From Scandinavium ludwigii_A (lineage in GTDB: Bacteria; Pseudomonadota; Gammaproteobacteria; Enterobacterales; Enterobacteriaceae): 64,000 bases of DNA. Each line of letters starts with the position of its first letter. The stretch's first letter is position 1. Position numbers and translations under genes: made by a program. The notes beneath the pieces were generated by a model. The model did not search any database and was not told the origin of the DNA. It was given only the letters and a program-made list of their open reading frames with translations. This document shows, in pieces, positions 48,979-57,886 of the stretch. The stretch is from positions 3,782,001 to 3,846,000 of the forward strand of contig CP191518.1 in assembly GCA_050516505.1 (NCBI GenBank), read 5' to 3'.

Positions 48979-50731
48979 CTGTTCCCTCGCCTTGATTCGT
49001 CACAAATTCACTTTTATCGCCCGTTGCCAGCGCATCCGGTTCAATGTTCATCGTGCGCAAAACGCCGCCCATGATGGCACCGAACACCGGCGCGGAAACG
49101 GCGCCGCCGTAGTATTTACCTGCCTGCGGATCGTTGATGACGACCACCAGCGCAAAACGCGGCTGGCTGGCTGGCGCAACGCCCGCGGTGTAAGCAATGT
49201 ATTTATTGATGTACTTACCGTCTGGACCCACTTTCTTCGCCGTACCGGTTTTAATAGCGATGCGGTAGCCTTTGATGGCCGCTTTCACGCCGCCGCCGCC
49301 AGGCAGCGCCACGCTTTCCATCATGTGAACCACGGTACGTACGATAGGTTCCGGGAAAATACGCTCACCGGGAACCGGGGGATCAACTTTGGTAATCGAC
49401 AGCGGGCGATAAACCCCGTAGCTGCCAATCGTTGCGTAGACTCGCGCTAACTGTAACGGCGTTACCATTAGCCCGTAGCCGAAAGAGAAGGTGGCCCTCT
49501 CTATGTCAGACCACCGTTGTTTTTGAGGATATAAGCCACTGCGTTCTCCGACCAACCCCAAATTGGTCGCTTTTCCCAGTCCAAAACGTGCGTAAGTATC
49601 TACTAACGCTGAGGACGGCATCGCTAACGCCAGCTTGGAGACACCGACGTTACTCGACTTCTGTAGTACCCCTGTCAGGGTTAATTCGCTGTAGCGCGCC
49701 ACGTCTTTGATTTCGTGGCCGTTAATTCGGTATGGAATGGTGTTCAGAACGGTGTTTTCATTGACGATCCCGCGTTGCAGCGCAGTCATCACCACCATTG
49801 GTTTAACGGTCGAACCGGGTTCGAACACGTCAGTAATGGTGCGGTTACGCATAATGTCTTTCTGCGTACCGCTCAGATTATTCGGGTTATAGGATGGGCT
49901 ATTGGCCATCGCCAGCACTTCACCGGTGCTGACGTCCACCAGCACCGCGCTGCCGGATTCCGCTTTGTTAAACGCCACGGCGTTATTCAATTCGCGATAC
50001 ACCAGGGCTTGCAGGCGTTCATCAATGCTCAACGCCAGGTTATGTGCGGCCTGGCTGTCGGTGGAGGAGATATCTTCAATCACGCGACCGTAGCGGTCTT
50101 TACGCACGATTCGCTCGCCCGACTGGCCGGTGAGCCATTTATCAAAGCTCTTTTCGACGCCTTCGATACCCTGGCTATCCACGTTAGTGAAACCGATGAG
50201 GTGAGCAGTGACTTCTCCGGATGGATAGTAACGACGAGATTCTTCACGCAGATGAATGCCTGGCAGCTTAAGCTTTTTGATGTAGTCGGCCATGTCAGGA
50301 TTGACCTGACGCGCCAGATAGATAAAGCGCATACGCGGGTTGGTGTTGATGCGCGCGGCCAGCTGATCGAGCGGCATGTTCAGCGCATCGGCTAACGCCT
50401 TCCAACGGTTATCAATACTGACGCCGCCTGCATCATGGAGTTCTTTCGGATCGGCCCAAATAGCCTTCACCGGCACGCTCACCGCCAATGGGCGGCCAGA
50501 GCGATCGGTTATCATGCCGCGTGAAGTCGTGACTTCCTGCACGCGCAGGGAGCGCATGTCCCCCTGACGCACCAGCATGTCAGGGTTGATTATCTGCAAC
50601 CATGCTACACGACCCAGCAGGAACGCCATCGCCAGCAAAATACAGCCGCAAAGCAACGCAAAACGCCAACTGATAAAGTTGGCCTGTGCTTCCTGACGTT
50701 TTGGTTTAAGCGTCTTTGCCGCTGCTTTCAT
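48965..50731 (-). CDS. ftsI: Septal transpeptidase FtsI (PBP3)
   Basis: Cross-links septal peptidoglycan; target of aztreonam and many cephalosporins. 588 residues as in E. coli. One membrane segment at about 22-42, a pedestal domain, then the transpeptidase domain with nucleophile S307 (PGSTVKPM), the SSN motif (KSSNVGV) and KTGTAKK. No insertion of the kind reported after residue 333 in resistant E. coli isolates was noticed. Starts 15 nt after ftsL. Confidence 0.98.
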   Translation of the reverse strand: MKAAAKTLKPKRQEAQANFISWRFALLCGCILLAMAFLLGRVAWLQIINPDMLVRQGDMRSLRVQEVTTSRGMITDRSGRPLAVSVPVKAIWADPKELHDAGGVSIDNRWKALADALNMPLDQLAARINTNPRMRFIYLARQVNPDMADYIKKLKLPGIHLREESRRYYPSGEVTAHLIGFTNVDSQGIEGVEKSFDKWLTGQSGERIVRKDRYGRVIEDISSTDSQAAHNLALSIDERLQALVYRELNNAVAFNKAESGSAVLVDVSTGEVLAMANSPSYNPNNLSGTQKDIMRNRTITDVFEPGSTVKPMVVMTALQRGIVNENTVLNTIPYRINGHEIKDVARYSELTLTGVLQKSSNVGVSKLALAMPSSALVDTYARFGLGKATNLGLVGERSGLYPQKQRWSDIERATFSFGYGLMVTPLQLARVYATIGSYGVYRPLSITKVDPPVPGERIFPEPIVRTVVHMMESVALPGGGGVKAAIKGYRIAIKTGTAKKVGPDGKYINKYIAYTAGVAPASQPRFALVVVINDPQAGKYYGGAVSAPVFGAIMGGVLRTMNIEPDALATGDKSEFVTNQGEGTGGRS

Positions 50732-50746
50732 GCGTCGTGATAATCC

Positions 50747-51112
50747 TTATTTTTGTACAACGATGTTTTCCTGGGAAGGATCGACATGCTGCATTTGCAG
50801 CTTCTCCGTGGCGATCCGCTCAACCCGGCTATGGTCGCCGAGTGCATTCTCTTCAAGGATCAGGTTACGCCACTCAATATCCAGAGCATCGCGTTCCAGA
50901 ACCAGCTGTTCACGTTGTGCGGTCAAAAGACGGGTATGGTGCGCCGTCGTGACTACCGTTATTGCCGACAAAATAATGCAAATGAACAGGCAGAGTGGCA
51001 GCTTCCCAAACCGCAAAAGGTCGTCGCCGATCACACCAGGCAAGGCATGGCGCTCGTTGCTTCCTAACGACCCTTTCACTTTGCTTAGGGCTTCTGACAC
51101 TCTGCTGATCAT
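50747..51112 (-). CDS. ftsL: Cell division protein FtsL
   Basis: Small bitopic protein that forms the FtsQBL complex and activates FtsWI. 121 residues as in E. coli: cytosolic part 1-37, membrane segment about 38-57 (LPLCLFICIILSAITVVTTA), periplasmic leucine-rich coiled coil (RLLTAQREQLVLERDALDIE). The start overlaps rsmH by 4 nt. Confidence 0.97.
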   Translation of the reverse strand: MISRVSEALSKVKGSLGSNERHALPGVIGDDLLRFGKLPLCLFICIILSAITVVTTAHHTRLLTAQREQLVLERDALDIEWRNLILEENALGDHSRVERIATEKLQMQHVDPSQENIVVQK

Positions 51113-52050
51113 GCGTTCGTCCTCTCTGCAATACGCAGCACTGAACTACGAGCGCGTGGATTCTCTGCCACTTCTTGTTCGCCCGGCATCAACTTGCCTA
51201 GTGCTCGCAGATAACGGCCACCCAGTTTCCTGAGTTGCTCTTCAGTCATCGGTAACCCTGCAGGAACCTGCGGACCGCGGCTTTGCTCGCGCATAAAGCG
51301 TTTAACAATGCGGTCTTCCAGCGAATGGAAACTGATGATGGAGAGCCGCCCACCCGGGGCAAGCACGCTGAGCGAGCTTTTTAGCGCCTGCTCTATCTCC
51401 TCAAGTTCACTGTTCACCCAGATGCGCACCGCCTGGAAAGTACGGGTCGCAGGATGTTTGAATTTGTCTTTCACCGGCATCGCCGCCGCAATGACTTCCG
51501 CCAGTTCTTTGGTGCGGGTCATTGGTTCAATGCGGTTACGCTCAACGATGGCGCGGGCAATGCGTTTGCCAAATCGCTCTTCGCCAAAGGTTTTGATAAC
51601 CCAGGCGATATCGGCTTCTTCTGCGTTCAGCAGCCACTCGGCTGCGGACTGGCCGCGTGAGGGGTCCATACGCATATCCAGCGGTCCGTCACGCATGAAG
51701 GAGAAGCCACGTTCAGCATCGTCAAGCTGTGGTGAAGAGACACCAAGATCGAGCAGAATGCCGTCGATCTTGCCAGTTAGGCCGCGCTCGCTAACATAAT
51801 CAGCGAGGGCGGAAAAAGGTCCATGCACAATGGAAAAGCGGGAGTCATCGATGGCATTCGCCACAGCGATAGCTTCTGGATCCCTGTCGATAGCCAACAA
51901 CTGCCCTTCCGCTCCCAGTTGCGAAAGGATCAGACGTGAGTGACCACCACGACCAAAAGTGCCGTCAATGTAGATACCGTCAGGACGAATATTCAGACCG
52001 TTTACAGCCTCGTCCAGCAGTACCGTTGTATGTTTAAAATTTTCCATCAT
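51109..52050 (-). CDS. rsmH: 16S rRNA m4C1402 N4-methyltransferase RsmH
   Basis: SAM-dependent methyltransferase for C1402 of 16S rRNA (formerly MraW). 313 residues from ATG 52050 (MENFKHTTVLLDEAV), as in E. coli; the frame is open 37 codons further upstream, into mraZ, but the family starts here. SAM site IYIDGTFGRGGHS and the conserved ILLDLGVSSPQLDDAERGFSF and IISFHSLEDRIVKRF are seen. 1 nt after mraZ. Confidence 0.97.
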   Translation of the reverse strand: MMENFKHTTVLLDEAVNGLNIRPDGIYIDGTFGRGGHSRLILSQLGAEGQLLAIDRDPEAIAVANAIDDSRFSIVHGPFSALADYVSERGLTGKIDGILLDLGVSSPQLDDAERGFSFMRDGPLDMRMDPSRGQSAAEWLLNAEEADIAWVIKTFGEERFGKRIARAIVERNRIEPMTRTKELAEVIAAAMPVKDKFKHPATRTFQAVRIWVNSELEEIEQALKSSLSVLAPGGRLSIISFHSLEDRIVKRFMREQSRGPQVPAGLPMTEEQLRKLGGRYLRALGKLMPGEQEVAENPRARSSVLRIAERTNA

Positions 52051-52051
52051 T

Positions 52052-52510
52052 TTATAAGGACAAGTCCTGCAACCGCTCCGACAATTCTCCAGAGGCGGAC
52101 TGCTCAGCGTCGATATCTTCCTTGACCCGTTGATACCAGGTCGTTTCATCCCACAGTTCAAACTTGTTGAACTGTCCGACCAGCATCACTTCTTTAGTCA
52201 GTCCGGCGTGTTGCCGTAAAACCGGCGCAATCAGCAAACGACCGGCGTTGTCCATTTGGCATTCGCTGGCATGTCCCAGCAACAGACGCTGTACGCGGCG
52301 TTCTGCGGGGTTCATGCTCGACAGTCGCGACAATTTTTGCTCGATGATTTCCCATTCGGGCAGCGGGTAAAGCAGCAGGCATGGGTGATGGATGTCAATG
52401 GTGCAAACCAATTGACCAGCAGCGTTCTCAAGCAGCAAATCCCGGTATCGGGTTGGGACGGCTAAACGCCCCTTGCTGTCGAGATTGACTAACGTAGCTC
52501 CACGGAACAT
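52052..52510 (-). CDS. mraZ: Transcriptional regulator MraZ
   Basis: SpoVT/AbrB-like DNA-binding protein that represses its own dcw promoter. 152 residues from FRGATLVNLDSKGRL, as in E. coli; a 12-codon upstream extension is rejected because it would cover the operator repeats. Two AbrB-like halves are visible (LDSKGRLAVPTRYR and DNAGRLLIAPVLRQ). First gene of the dcw operon. Confidence 0.96.
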   Translation of the reverse strand: MFRGATLVNLDSKGRLAVPTRYRDLLLENAAGQLVCTIDIHHPCLLLYPLPEWEIIEQKLSRLSSMNPAERRVQRLLLGHASECQMDNAGRLLIAPVLRQHAGLTKEVMLVGQFNKFELWDETTWYQRVKEDIDAEQSASGELSERLQDLSL

Positions 52511-52529
52511 GCCAGCCTCACCCCTTTTC

Positions 52530-52591
52530 TCCACTTTCGCCCACAAATCCCCACCTAAAGGAGTTTACGGAGCGGAGGAAAAGCTTGTCAA
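52530..52591 (-). promoter_or_regulatory. Pmra promoter with MraZ operator repeats
   Basis: On the minus strand TTGACA (52586-52591) and TAAACT (52562-52567) are 18 bp apart, as in the E. coli mra promoter. Downstream, TGGG, TGGG and TGGA begin at 10-bp intervals (52550-52553, 52540-52543, 52530-52533 on plus), the pattern bound by MraZ. Confidence 0.88.
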
Positions 52592-53113
52592 GCCAGCACT
52601 GATGCCATACGAGTCAGAAAACTCAATAATAAGCACCAATATTCGCCTTGATTAATTTCTGTCCAGCGAACGAGGCAAAATAACGTCATGAATAGTGGCG
52701 AGAAAAAAACCAACAGGTTCGTAACGATTTTGAACAACTCAATTTCACAAAGGTGAAAATATAAAGTGTCAGTTTGCGACGTGCGCGGCATTTTAGGACA
52801 TTCTCCTCCGCGTTAATAGCCCTTGCTGGAACTGTTTCTGCTAGTCCAGAGCCCTTAAAGCGTGAGGAAATGTGAGAGCGTGAATGAAGTGACTGTTAAT
52901 TCTGCAAAAGGCGACATGAATGTAACAAAACAATACAAAAGAAACCGTTCTTTACTTTTCATTAACCTAAATTAATACCGACCGACTTGTTTAAAAAGAA
53001 AGATTAATAGTGATCGGATGAAACTTAAGGAATTGTCCGAATAAGAATTTTCATCTTTTTCTGTAGGGAAATTAGGAAAGGCAATTCGATTCGCTTACCT
53101 TTCCCATTTTCAA
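52592..53113. other. Non-coding gap between cra and the mra promoter
   Basis: About 520 bp of AT-rich sequence with no credible ORF. GGAAAGG/CCTTTCC (53075-53104, 16-nt loop) is an inverted repeat 10 bp past the cra stop and may help to end cra transcripts. The rest shows no recognised site. Confidence 0.5.
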
Positions 53114-54118
53114 TTAACGGCGGCTCAGACTTCCGCGACGATACAGATTTCGGCGTATGCGGCTGAGACCTGGCTTTGGCTTCCGAGGCTCATCCAGGCT
53201 TGCCAGCACAATTTCCAGCACACGCTCAGCAACATCACGGTGCCGCTGCGCCACGGCCAGCACAGGGCACTGGAGGAAGTCGAGCAGCTCGTGATCGCCA
53301 AAGGTGGCAATAGCCAATTCTGATGGCAACTTCCCTTCACGACGCAGCGTAACGTCCATCACGCCCTGAAGAAGTGCAAAGGACGTTGTAAACAACGCCT
53401 GTGGCATCGGATGGGTTTCCAGCCATTTCTCAAACAGCTGAGCAGCAGCCTCACGCTCATAGCTGTTGGCGTAAAGGAAATTCACTTCGCGCGGGTCATC
53501 TTTCCATGCACTACGGAAACCTTGTTCACGCAGGAAGCTGACGGAAAGCTCCGGCAGCGCGCCAAGATACAGCACCGTGTCCGCCGGGAATTTACGCAGT
53601 TCAGCACCCAGCGCTTCGGCGTCTTCCTGATCGGCACCCACAACGCTGGTGAAATGCTCGCGATCGAGCGCACGGTCAAGCGCAACAATCGGGAAGGGAT
53701 CGTTAGCCCAACGCTGATAAAACGGATGCTCGGGCGGCAATGACGTCGACACGATGATCGCATCGACCTGACGCTGGAGCAGATGCTCAATGCAGCGCAT
53801 TTCGTTGTCAGGCTGATCTTCAGAACAGGCTATCAGTAACTGATAGCCACGCTGGCGCGCCTGTCGCTCAAGATAATTGGCAATGCGGGTGTAACTGGTG
53901 TTTTCGAGATCGGGGATAACGAGGCCAATGGAACGGGTACGGCCCGCGCGCAGACCGGCGGCGACGGCGTTGGGATGATAGTTATGCTCGCGCACAACGG
54001 CCATGACCTTTTCGACAGTTTTATCGCTGACGCGATACTGTTTCGCCTTTCCATTGATCACATAGCTCGCCGTGGTGCGTGACACACCGGCAAGCCTGGC
54101 GATTTCATCCAGTTTCAC
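53114..54118 (-). CDS. cra: Catabolite repressor/activator Cra (FruR)
   Basis: LacI-family global regulator of glycolysis and gluconeogenesis, displaced from DNA by fructose 1-phosphate. 334 residues as in E. coli; GTG start after AAGGGG. The N-terminal helix-turn-helix LDEIARLAGVSRTTASYVING and hinge helix are followed by the periplasmic-binding-like domain (SIGLVIPDLENTSYTRIANY). The tail RRNLYRRGSLSRR fits. Confidence 0.98.
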   Translation of the reverse strand: MKLDEIARLAGVSRTTASYVINGKAKQYRVSDKTVEKVMAVVREHNYHPNAVAAGLRAGRTRSIGLVIPDLENTSYTRIANYLERQARQRGYQLLIACSEDQPDNEMRCIEHLLQRQVDAIIVSTSLPPEHPFYQRWANDPFPIVALDRALDREHFTSVVGADQEDAEALGAELRKFPADTVLYLGALPELSVSFLREQGFRSAWKDDPREVNFLYANSYEREAAAQLFEKWLETHPMPQALFTTSFALLQGVMDVTLRREGKLPSELAIATFGDHELLDFLQCPVLAVAQRHRDVAERVLEIVLASLDEPRKPKPGLSRIRRNLYRRGSLSRR

Positions 54119-54244
54119 AATTGCCCCTTGCTTAAAATGTACAATCCATAACCATTGTTAAATCATGGAATAAATTCCATAACATCTAAGCGCAGAATGC
54201 GCACAGCGGCAACCGCTTTTGTTGACTCTTACCGCTGAATTCGC

Positions 54245-54274
54245 AAAAAAAAGCCCGACATCAAAGGTCGGGCT
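54245..54274 (-). terminator. Intrinsic terminator of ilvIH
   Basis: AGCCCGAC and GTCGGGCT form an 8-bp stem with a 7-nt loop; on the minus strand eight T follow. It lies 24 bp past the ilvH stop. Confidence 0.92.
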
Positions 54275-54298
54275 ACGGTTTTCGGATGAAACGCAGGG

Positions 54299-54790
54299 TT
54301 ATCGCATTATCTTGTCGCCGCGCGACAGGCCCACAACGCCCGAACGCGCCACTTCGACAATGCGCGCCACATCACGCAGCGAGGCCAGGAAAGCGTCGAG
54401 CTTATCGCTGGTCCCCGCCAGTTGGACGGTATAGATAGACGGCGTGACGTCGATGATTTGCCCGCGAAAGATCTCGGTGTTGCGCTTCACTTCTTCGCGC
54501 CCATAACCGCTGGCCTGCACTTTTACCAGCATGATTTCACGTTCGACGTGCGCGCCCTGCCCGAGTTCGCTGACGCGTAAAACGTCCACCAGCTTGTGCA
54601 GCTGCTTTTCGATCTGCTCAATAACCTTTTCGTCACCGACAGTCTGGATAGTCATGCGAGACAGCGTCGGATCGTCGGTCGGTGCCACGGTCAGGCTTTC
54701 AATGTTGTAGCCACGCTGGGAGAAAAGCCCAATCACGCGCGATAAAGCACCCGATTCATTCTCCAGTAAGACTGATAATATCCGGCGCAT
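54299..54790 (-). CDS. ilvH: Acetolactate synthase III regulatory subunit
   Basis: Confers valine feedback inhibition and full activity on IlvI. 163 residues from RRILSVLLENESGALSRV (E. coli 163); the frame is open 10 codons further upstream but that would overlap ilvI. N-terminal ACT domain (RGYNIESLTVAPTDDP) and C-terminal ACT-like domain. 2 nt after ilvI. Confidence 0.97.
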   Translation of the reverse strand: MRRILSVLLENESGALSRVIGLFSQRGYNIESLTVAPTDDPTLSRMTIQTVGDEKVIEQIEKQLHKLVDVLRVSELGQGAHVEREIMLVKVQASGYGREEVKRNTEIFRGQIIDVTPSIYTVQLAGTSDKLDAFLASLRDVARIVEVARSGVVGLSRGDKIMR

Positions 54791-54792
54791 AA

Positions 54793-56517
54793 TCAGGTTC
54801 TCTCCGTTTTGCTCAACCACATTTCATCCATACCGCCGCCGCGGATGTGCATTGGATAGACATGCTCACTGCCGTCAACGATGACATCCACAAACACCAG
54901 GCGGTTGTTACGCACCTGCTCCAGCGCTTCACTCAGGCGGGCTTCCAGTTCAGCCGGTTCGCTGACGCGAATCCCCACGTGGCCATAGGCCTCCGCCAGA
55001 CGGACAAAGTCCGGCAGCGATGACATATAGGATTGCGAATGGCGGCCAGAATAGATCATGTCCTGCCACTGTTTCACCATACCGAGGTAGCCGTTGTTGA
55101 GGTTCAACACCAGGACCGGCAGCTCATATTGCAGCGCGGTAGACAGTTCCTGAATATTCATCTGAATACTGCCATCGCCGGTCACGCAAATAACCGTTTC
55201 TGCCGGAAGCGCCATTTTGACGCCTAACGCCGCAGGCAGGCCGAAGCCCATCGTGCCGAGGCCACCGGAGTTTATCCAGTGACGCGGTTTATCGAACGGG
55301 TAATAGAGCGCCGCAAACATCTGATGTTGACCCACATCAGAGGTCACATAGGCTTCCCCTTTCGTCAGCCGCCAGATCGTTTCAATCACCGCCTGAGGCT
55401 TAATGTGCTCGCTTTGAGCGTCGTACTTCAGGCACTGACGCGCACGCCACTGATCGATTTGCTGCCACCAGTCGCGGATATCATCCAGCGGCTGCGTGGT
55501 GGACTCTTGTTCCAGCAACTCCAGCATTTGTTCCAGCACCTGACGCGCATCACCCACAATCGGCACATCGGCGGAAACGGTTTTTGAAATCGACGTCGGG
55601 TCGATATCAATGTGCAATACCGTGGCGTTTGGGCAGTACTTTGCCAGATTGTTGGTGGTGCGATCGTCAAAGCGCACCCCGACGGCAAATATGACGTCGG
55701 AGTGGTGCATGGTCATGTTGGCTTCATAGGTGCCATGCATACCGAGCATGCCGAGCGCCTGCCGATGCGTCGCCGGAAACGCGCCTAATCCCATCAGCGA
55801 CGACGCCACGGGCAGATTCAGTTTTTCAATCAGCGTTCGCAACACGGCTTCGCTGGACGAGGTGATCGCTCCACCGCCGACATATACCACCGGTTTTTTG
55901 GCGGCAATGAGCGTCTGTAATGCGCGCTTGATTTGGCCTTTGTGTCCGGTCGTGGTGGGATTGTATGAACGCATGCTGACTTCATCCGGCCAGCTGTACG
56001 GCAGTTTATTGGCCGGGCTCAGGATATCTTTCGGTAAATCTACCACCACCGGGCCAGGACGTCCGCTGGCCGCCAGCCAGAATGCCTTCTTCAGTACGCC
56101 GGGAATATCTTCGGTTTGCTTCACCAGGAAGCTGTGTTTTACCACCGGGCGAGACACGCCCACCATGTCGCATTCCTGGAACGCATCATAGCCAATCAAC
56201 GAGGTCGCAACCTGACCTGAGAGGATAACCAAAGGAATCGAGTCCATATAGGCTGTCGCGATTCCGGTTATCGCGTTGGTCGCACCAGGACCAGACGTCA
56301 CCAGCACCACGCCCACTTCACCCGTGGCGCGCGCCAAACCATCAGCCATATGCACTGCCGCCTGCTCGTGGCGAACCAGGACGTGATCGATGCCCCCCAC
56401 AGTATGCAATGCATCATAAATATCGAGGACCGCGCCTCCCGGGTAGCCGAATACCTGCTTTACGCCCTGATCGATTAACGATCGAACGACCATCTCGGCG
56501 CCAGACAACATCTCCAT
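54793..56517 (-). CDS. ilvI: Acetolactate synthase III catalytic subunit
   Basis: ThDP- and FAD-dependent condensation of two pyruvates to acetolactate, or pyruvate with 2-ketobutyrate, for valine, leucine and isoleucine. 574 residues as in E. coli. Seen: VFGYPGGAVLDIYDAL, catalytic Glu in LVRHEQAAVHMADG, FAD-region GMHGTYEANMTM, and ThDP motif GDGSIQMNIQELSTALQY. In the following loop LNNGYLGMVKQWQ has Gly where E. coli IlvI has Arg. GGAGG precedes the ATG. Confidence 0.97.
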   Translation of the reverse strand: MEMLSGAEMVVRSLIDQGVKQVFGYPGGAVLDIYDALHTVGGIDHVLVRHEQAAVHMADGLARATGEVGVVLVTSGPGATNAITGIATAYMDSIPLVILSGQVATSLIGYDAFQECDMVGVSRPVVKHSFLVKQTEDIPGVLKKAFWLAASGRPGPVVVDLPKDILSPANKLPYSWPDEVSMRSYNPTTTGHKGQIKRALQTLIAAKKPVVYVGGGAITSSSEAVLRTLIEKLNLPVASSLMGLGAFPATHRQALGMLGMHGTYEANMTMHHSDVIFAVGVRFDDRTTNNLAKYCPNATVLHIDIDPTSISKTVSADVPIVGDARQVLEQMLELLEQESTTQPLDDIRDWWQQIDQWRARQCLKYDAQSEHIKPQAVIETIWRLTKGEAYVTSDVGQHQMFAALYYPFDKPRHWINSGGLGTMGFGLPAALGVKMALPAETVICVTGDGSIQMNIQELSTALQYELPVLVLNLNNGYLGMVKQWQDMIYSGRHSQSYMSSLPDFVRLAEAYGHVGIRVSEPAELEARLSEALEQVRNNRLVFVDVIVDGSEHVYPMHIRGGGMDEMWLSKTERT

Positions 56518-56740
56518 GGTTTGCCTCCAGGCTTAGTTAATGACGGCGGAATTCATTTCCGCATCGTCATACAACAGGGTTATACCGCGCCCCGTTGATT
56601 TTAGAATGACAGCATTTCCTTAACATAACCGCTCCCTATCAGGCAGGCAATCAGCCGCCTGACGCGCAGAACGGGGCCATACAGAAGAAAAGAAAGATGG
56701 ATTTAAACTAAACGGTGGAATACTTCAGGAATAAGGAGAG
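56518..56740. promoter_or_regulatory. ilvIH upstream regulatory region
   Basis: Non-coding. On the minus strand GGAGG lies before ilvI, and TATAAC near 56582 is a possible -10. In E. coli Lrp binds several sites upstream of ilvIH and LeuO acts on the neighbourhood; no Lrp site can be called with confidence by eye. On the plus strand the end of this stretch provides AAGGAGAG for the small ORF at 56741. Confidence 0.4.
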
Positions 56741-56848
56741 ATGATGGAAAAAACTCGAAGAAATGGGTCTGATGCAGATAATCATGCATTTTTAACGCGG
56801 CAGCAGGTCATCAAAAGAATTGATATTAGTGAAATATGCCGACTTTAA
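56741..56848 (+). CDS. Possible 35-codon small ORF between ilvI and leuO
   Basis: ATG ATG directly follows the strong Shine-Dalgarno AAGGAGAG (56733-56740) and opens a 35-codon frame ending in TAA at 56846; the spacing to the first ATG is tight but good for the second (56744). The peptide starts MMEKTRRNGSDADNHAF and ends LTRQQVIKRIDISEICRL. The second half vaguely recalls the first helices of AlpA-like regulators (FLTR..V....IS), so a gene remnant is possible. A perfect 14-bp-stem hairpin follows 12 bp after the stop. It is divergent from ilvI and convergent with leuO. No promoter could be assigned. Confidence 0.4.
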   Translation: MMEKTRRNGSDADNHAFLTRQQVIKRIDISEICRL

Positions 56849-56860
56849 GGTTATTTGCAG

Positions 56861-56892
56861 AACAAACCAGATGTTCTCACATCTGGTTTGTT
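56861..56892. terminator. Perfect 14-bp hairpin between leuO and the small ORF
   Basis: AACAAACCAGATGT, loop TCTC and ACATCTGGTTTGTT. It lies 25 bp past the leuO stop and 12 bp past the small ORF stop. The stem ends in A/T-rich arms, so it can serve as a bidirectional terminator though no long T-tract follows. Confidence 0.75.
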
Positions 56893-56917
56893 AGGAGGGA
56901 TATTGAGTGCGTCGAGA

Positions 56918-57886
56918 TTAACGTCGACAAACTGATACCAGCAGCTCTTCCATCCACTGATGGCCTTTATCGCGGCCCGCAGCTTCATGCCAGGAAAGGA
57001 AACAGGTACGGCTGTTTAATTTCATCGGCAGCGGCAGAATTTGAATATTCAATTTCTTGGTAAAATCTTCCGCTAACCAACGCGGTGCAATTGCGACTAA
57101 CTCCGTCTGTGAGACGACATTAAGCACGCTGGTTAATGCCATACCTTGATAAGCGATACAGGCCTGTTTTTCTACCGTATCGTACCAGGGCAGGCTGAAT
57201 GATGCGAAGCGTTCCAGAGAAACGGCAGCATGTTCTTCGTGATATATATCACTTTCTTTCAGCGGACTCAGCAAACGCGGATGACTCGCACTCGCGACTA
57301 ACACCATTTCATCACGAAATAAAGGTACACAGGCAAACTCAGGGCGGCGGAATTCGTCATAACCAATGACAAACTCGAGTTCCTGGTAGCGTAACTGATG
57401 TTCAGTATTTTGATTCAAGCTGGACTTAAATACTAAATGGGCATGGGGCGCGACCTTATTCACATTATTAAGAATTAATGAGGTCAACACATTATCCAGC
57501 GGACTGCACACACAGAGATTAAACACACGCTCGCTGCTAATCGGTTCGAAGCCTGATCCTGGCAACTCGTTTTGAACTAACTGCAGCGCCTGTCGAACAG
57601 AACCAAACAGCTGAGAGGCTCTGGCGGTCGGCTGGATGCCGCGGCCATAGCGCACGAACAGTTCATCGTTGAACATGACTTTCAAACGAGAGACCGCATT
57701 ACTGACAGCGGGCTGTGACATTCCCAACAGATGGGCGGCACGGGTAATATTTTGTTCCTGCATGACCGCATCAAAAACGGTCAATAAATTGAGATCGACC
57801 GAACGGAGCTTGAGGCTCACTTGCTCCTGACCAGAACCTGTAGGCGGGGTTTCTTTTTCAACGATCATACTTGACTCCACTGTCAC
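56918..57886 (-). CDS. leuO: LysR-family regulator LeuO
   Basis: Antagonist of H-NS silencing and regulator of many horizontally acquired or stress genes. 322 residues (E. coli 314), longer at the N-terminus. GTG start with AGGA 7 nt upstream; an ATG six codons later is an alternative. Helix-turn-helix at about 30-70 (ITRAAHLLGMSQPAVSNAV), effector domain after (SPLDNVLTSLILNNVNKV), and the family end SWHEAAGRDKGHQWMEELLVSVCRR. Flanked by an AT-rich gap shared with the leu operon. Confidence 0.96.
   Translation of the reverse strand: MTVESSMIVEKETPPTGSGQEQVSLKLRSVDLNLLTVFDAVMQEQNITRAAHLLGMSQPAVSNAVSRLKVMFNDELFVRYGRGIQPTARASQLFGSVRQALQLVQNELPGSGFEPISSERVFNLCVCSPLDNVLTSLILNNVNKVAPHAHLVFKSSLNQNTEHQLRYQELEFVIGYDEFRRPEFACVPLFRDEMVLVASASHPRLLSPLKESDIYHEEHAAVSLERFASFSLPWYDTVEKQACIAYQGMALTSVLNVVSQTELVAIAPRWLAEDFTKKLNIQILPLPMKLNSRTCFLSWHEAAGRDKGHQWMEELLVSVCRR

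Noticed and set aside
52051..52161. 37-codon N-terminal extension of RsmH into mraZ
   Set aside because: The extension is out of the family and lies inside mraZ coding sequence; MENFKHTTVLLDEA is the known start.
52588..52791. 67-codon minus-strand ORF upstream of mraZ
   Set aside because: It lies across the -35 of the mra promoter, has no ribosome site and an AT-rich non-coding composition.
56836..57063. 75-codon plus-strand ORF overlapping the leuO 3' end
   Set aside because: It crosses the 14-bp hairpin and lies mostly antisense to leuO, with no Shine-Dalgarno.
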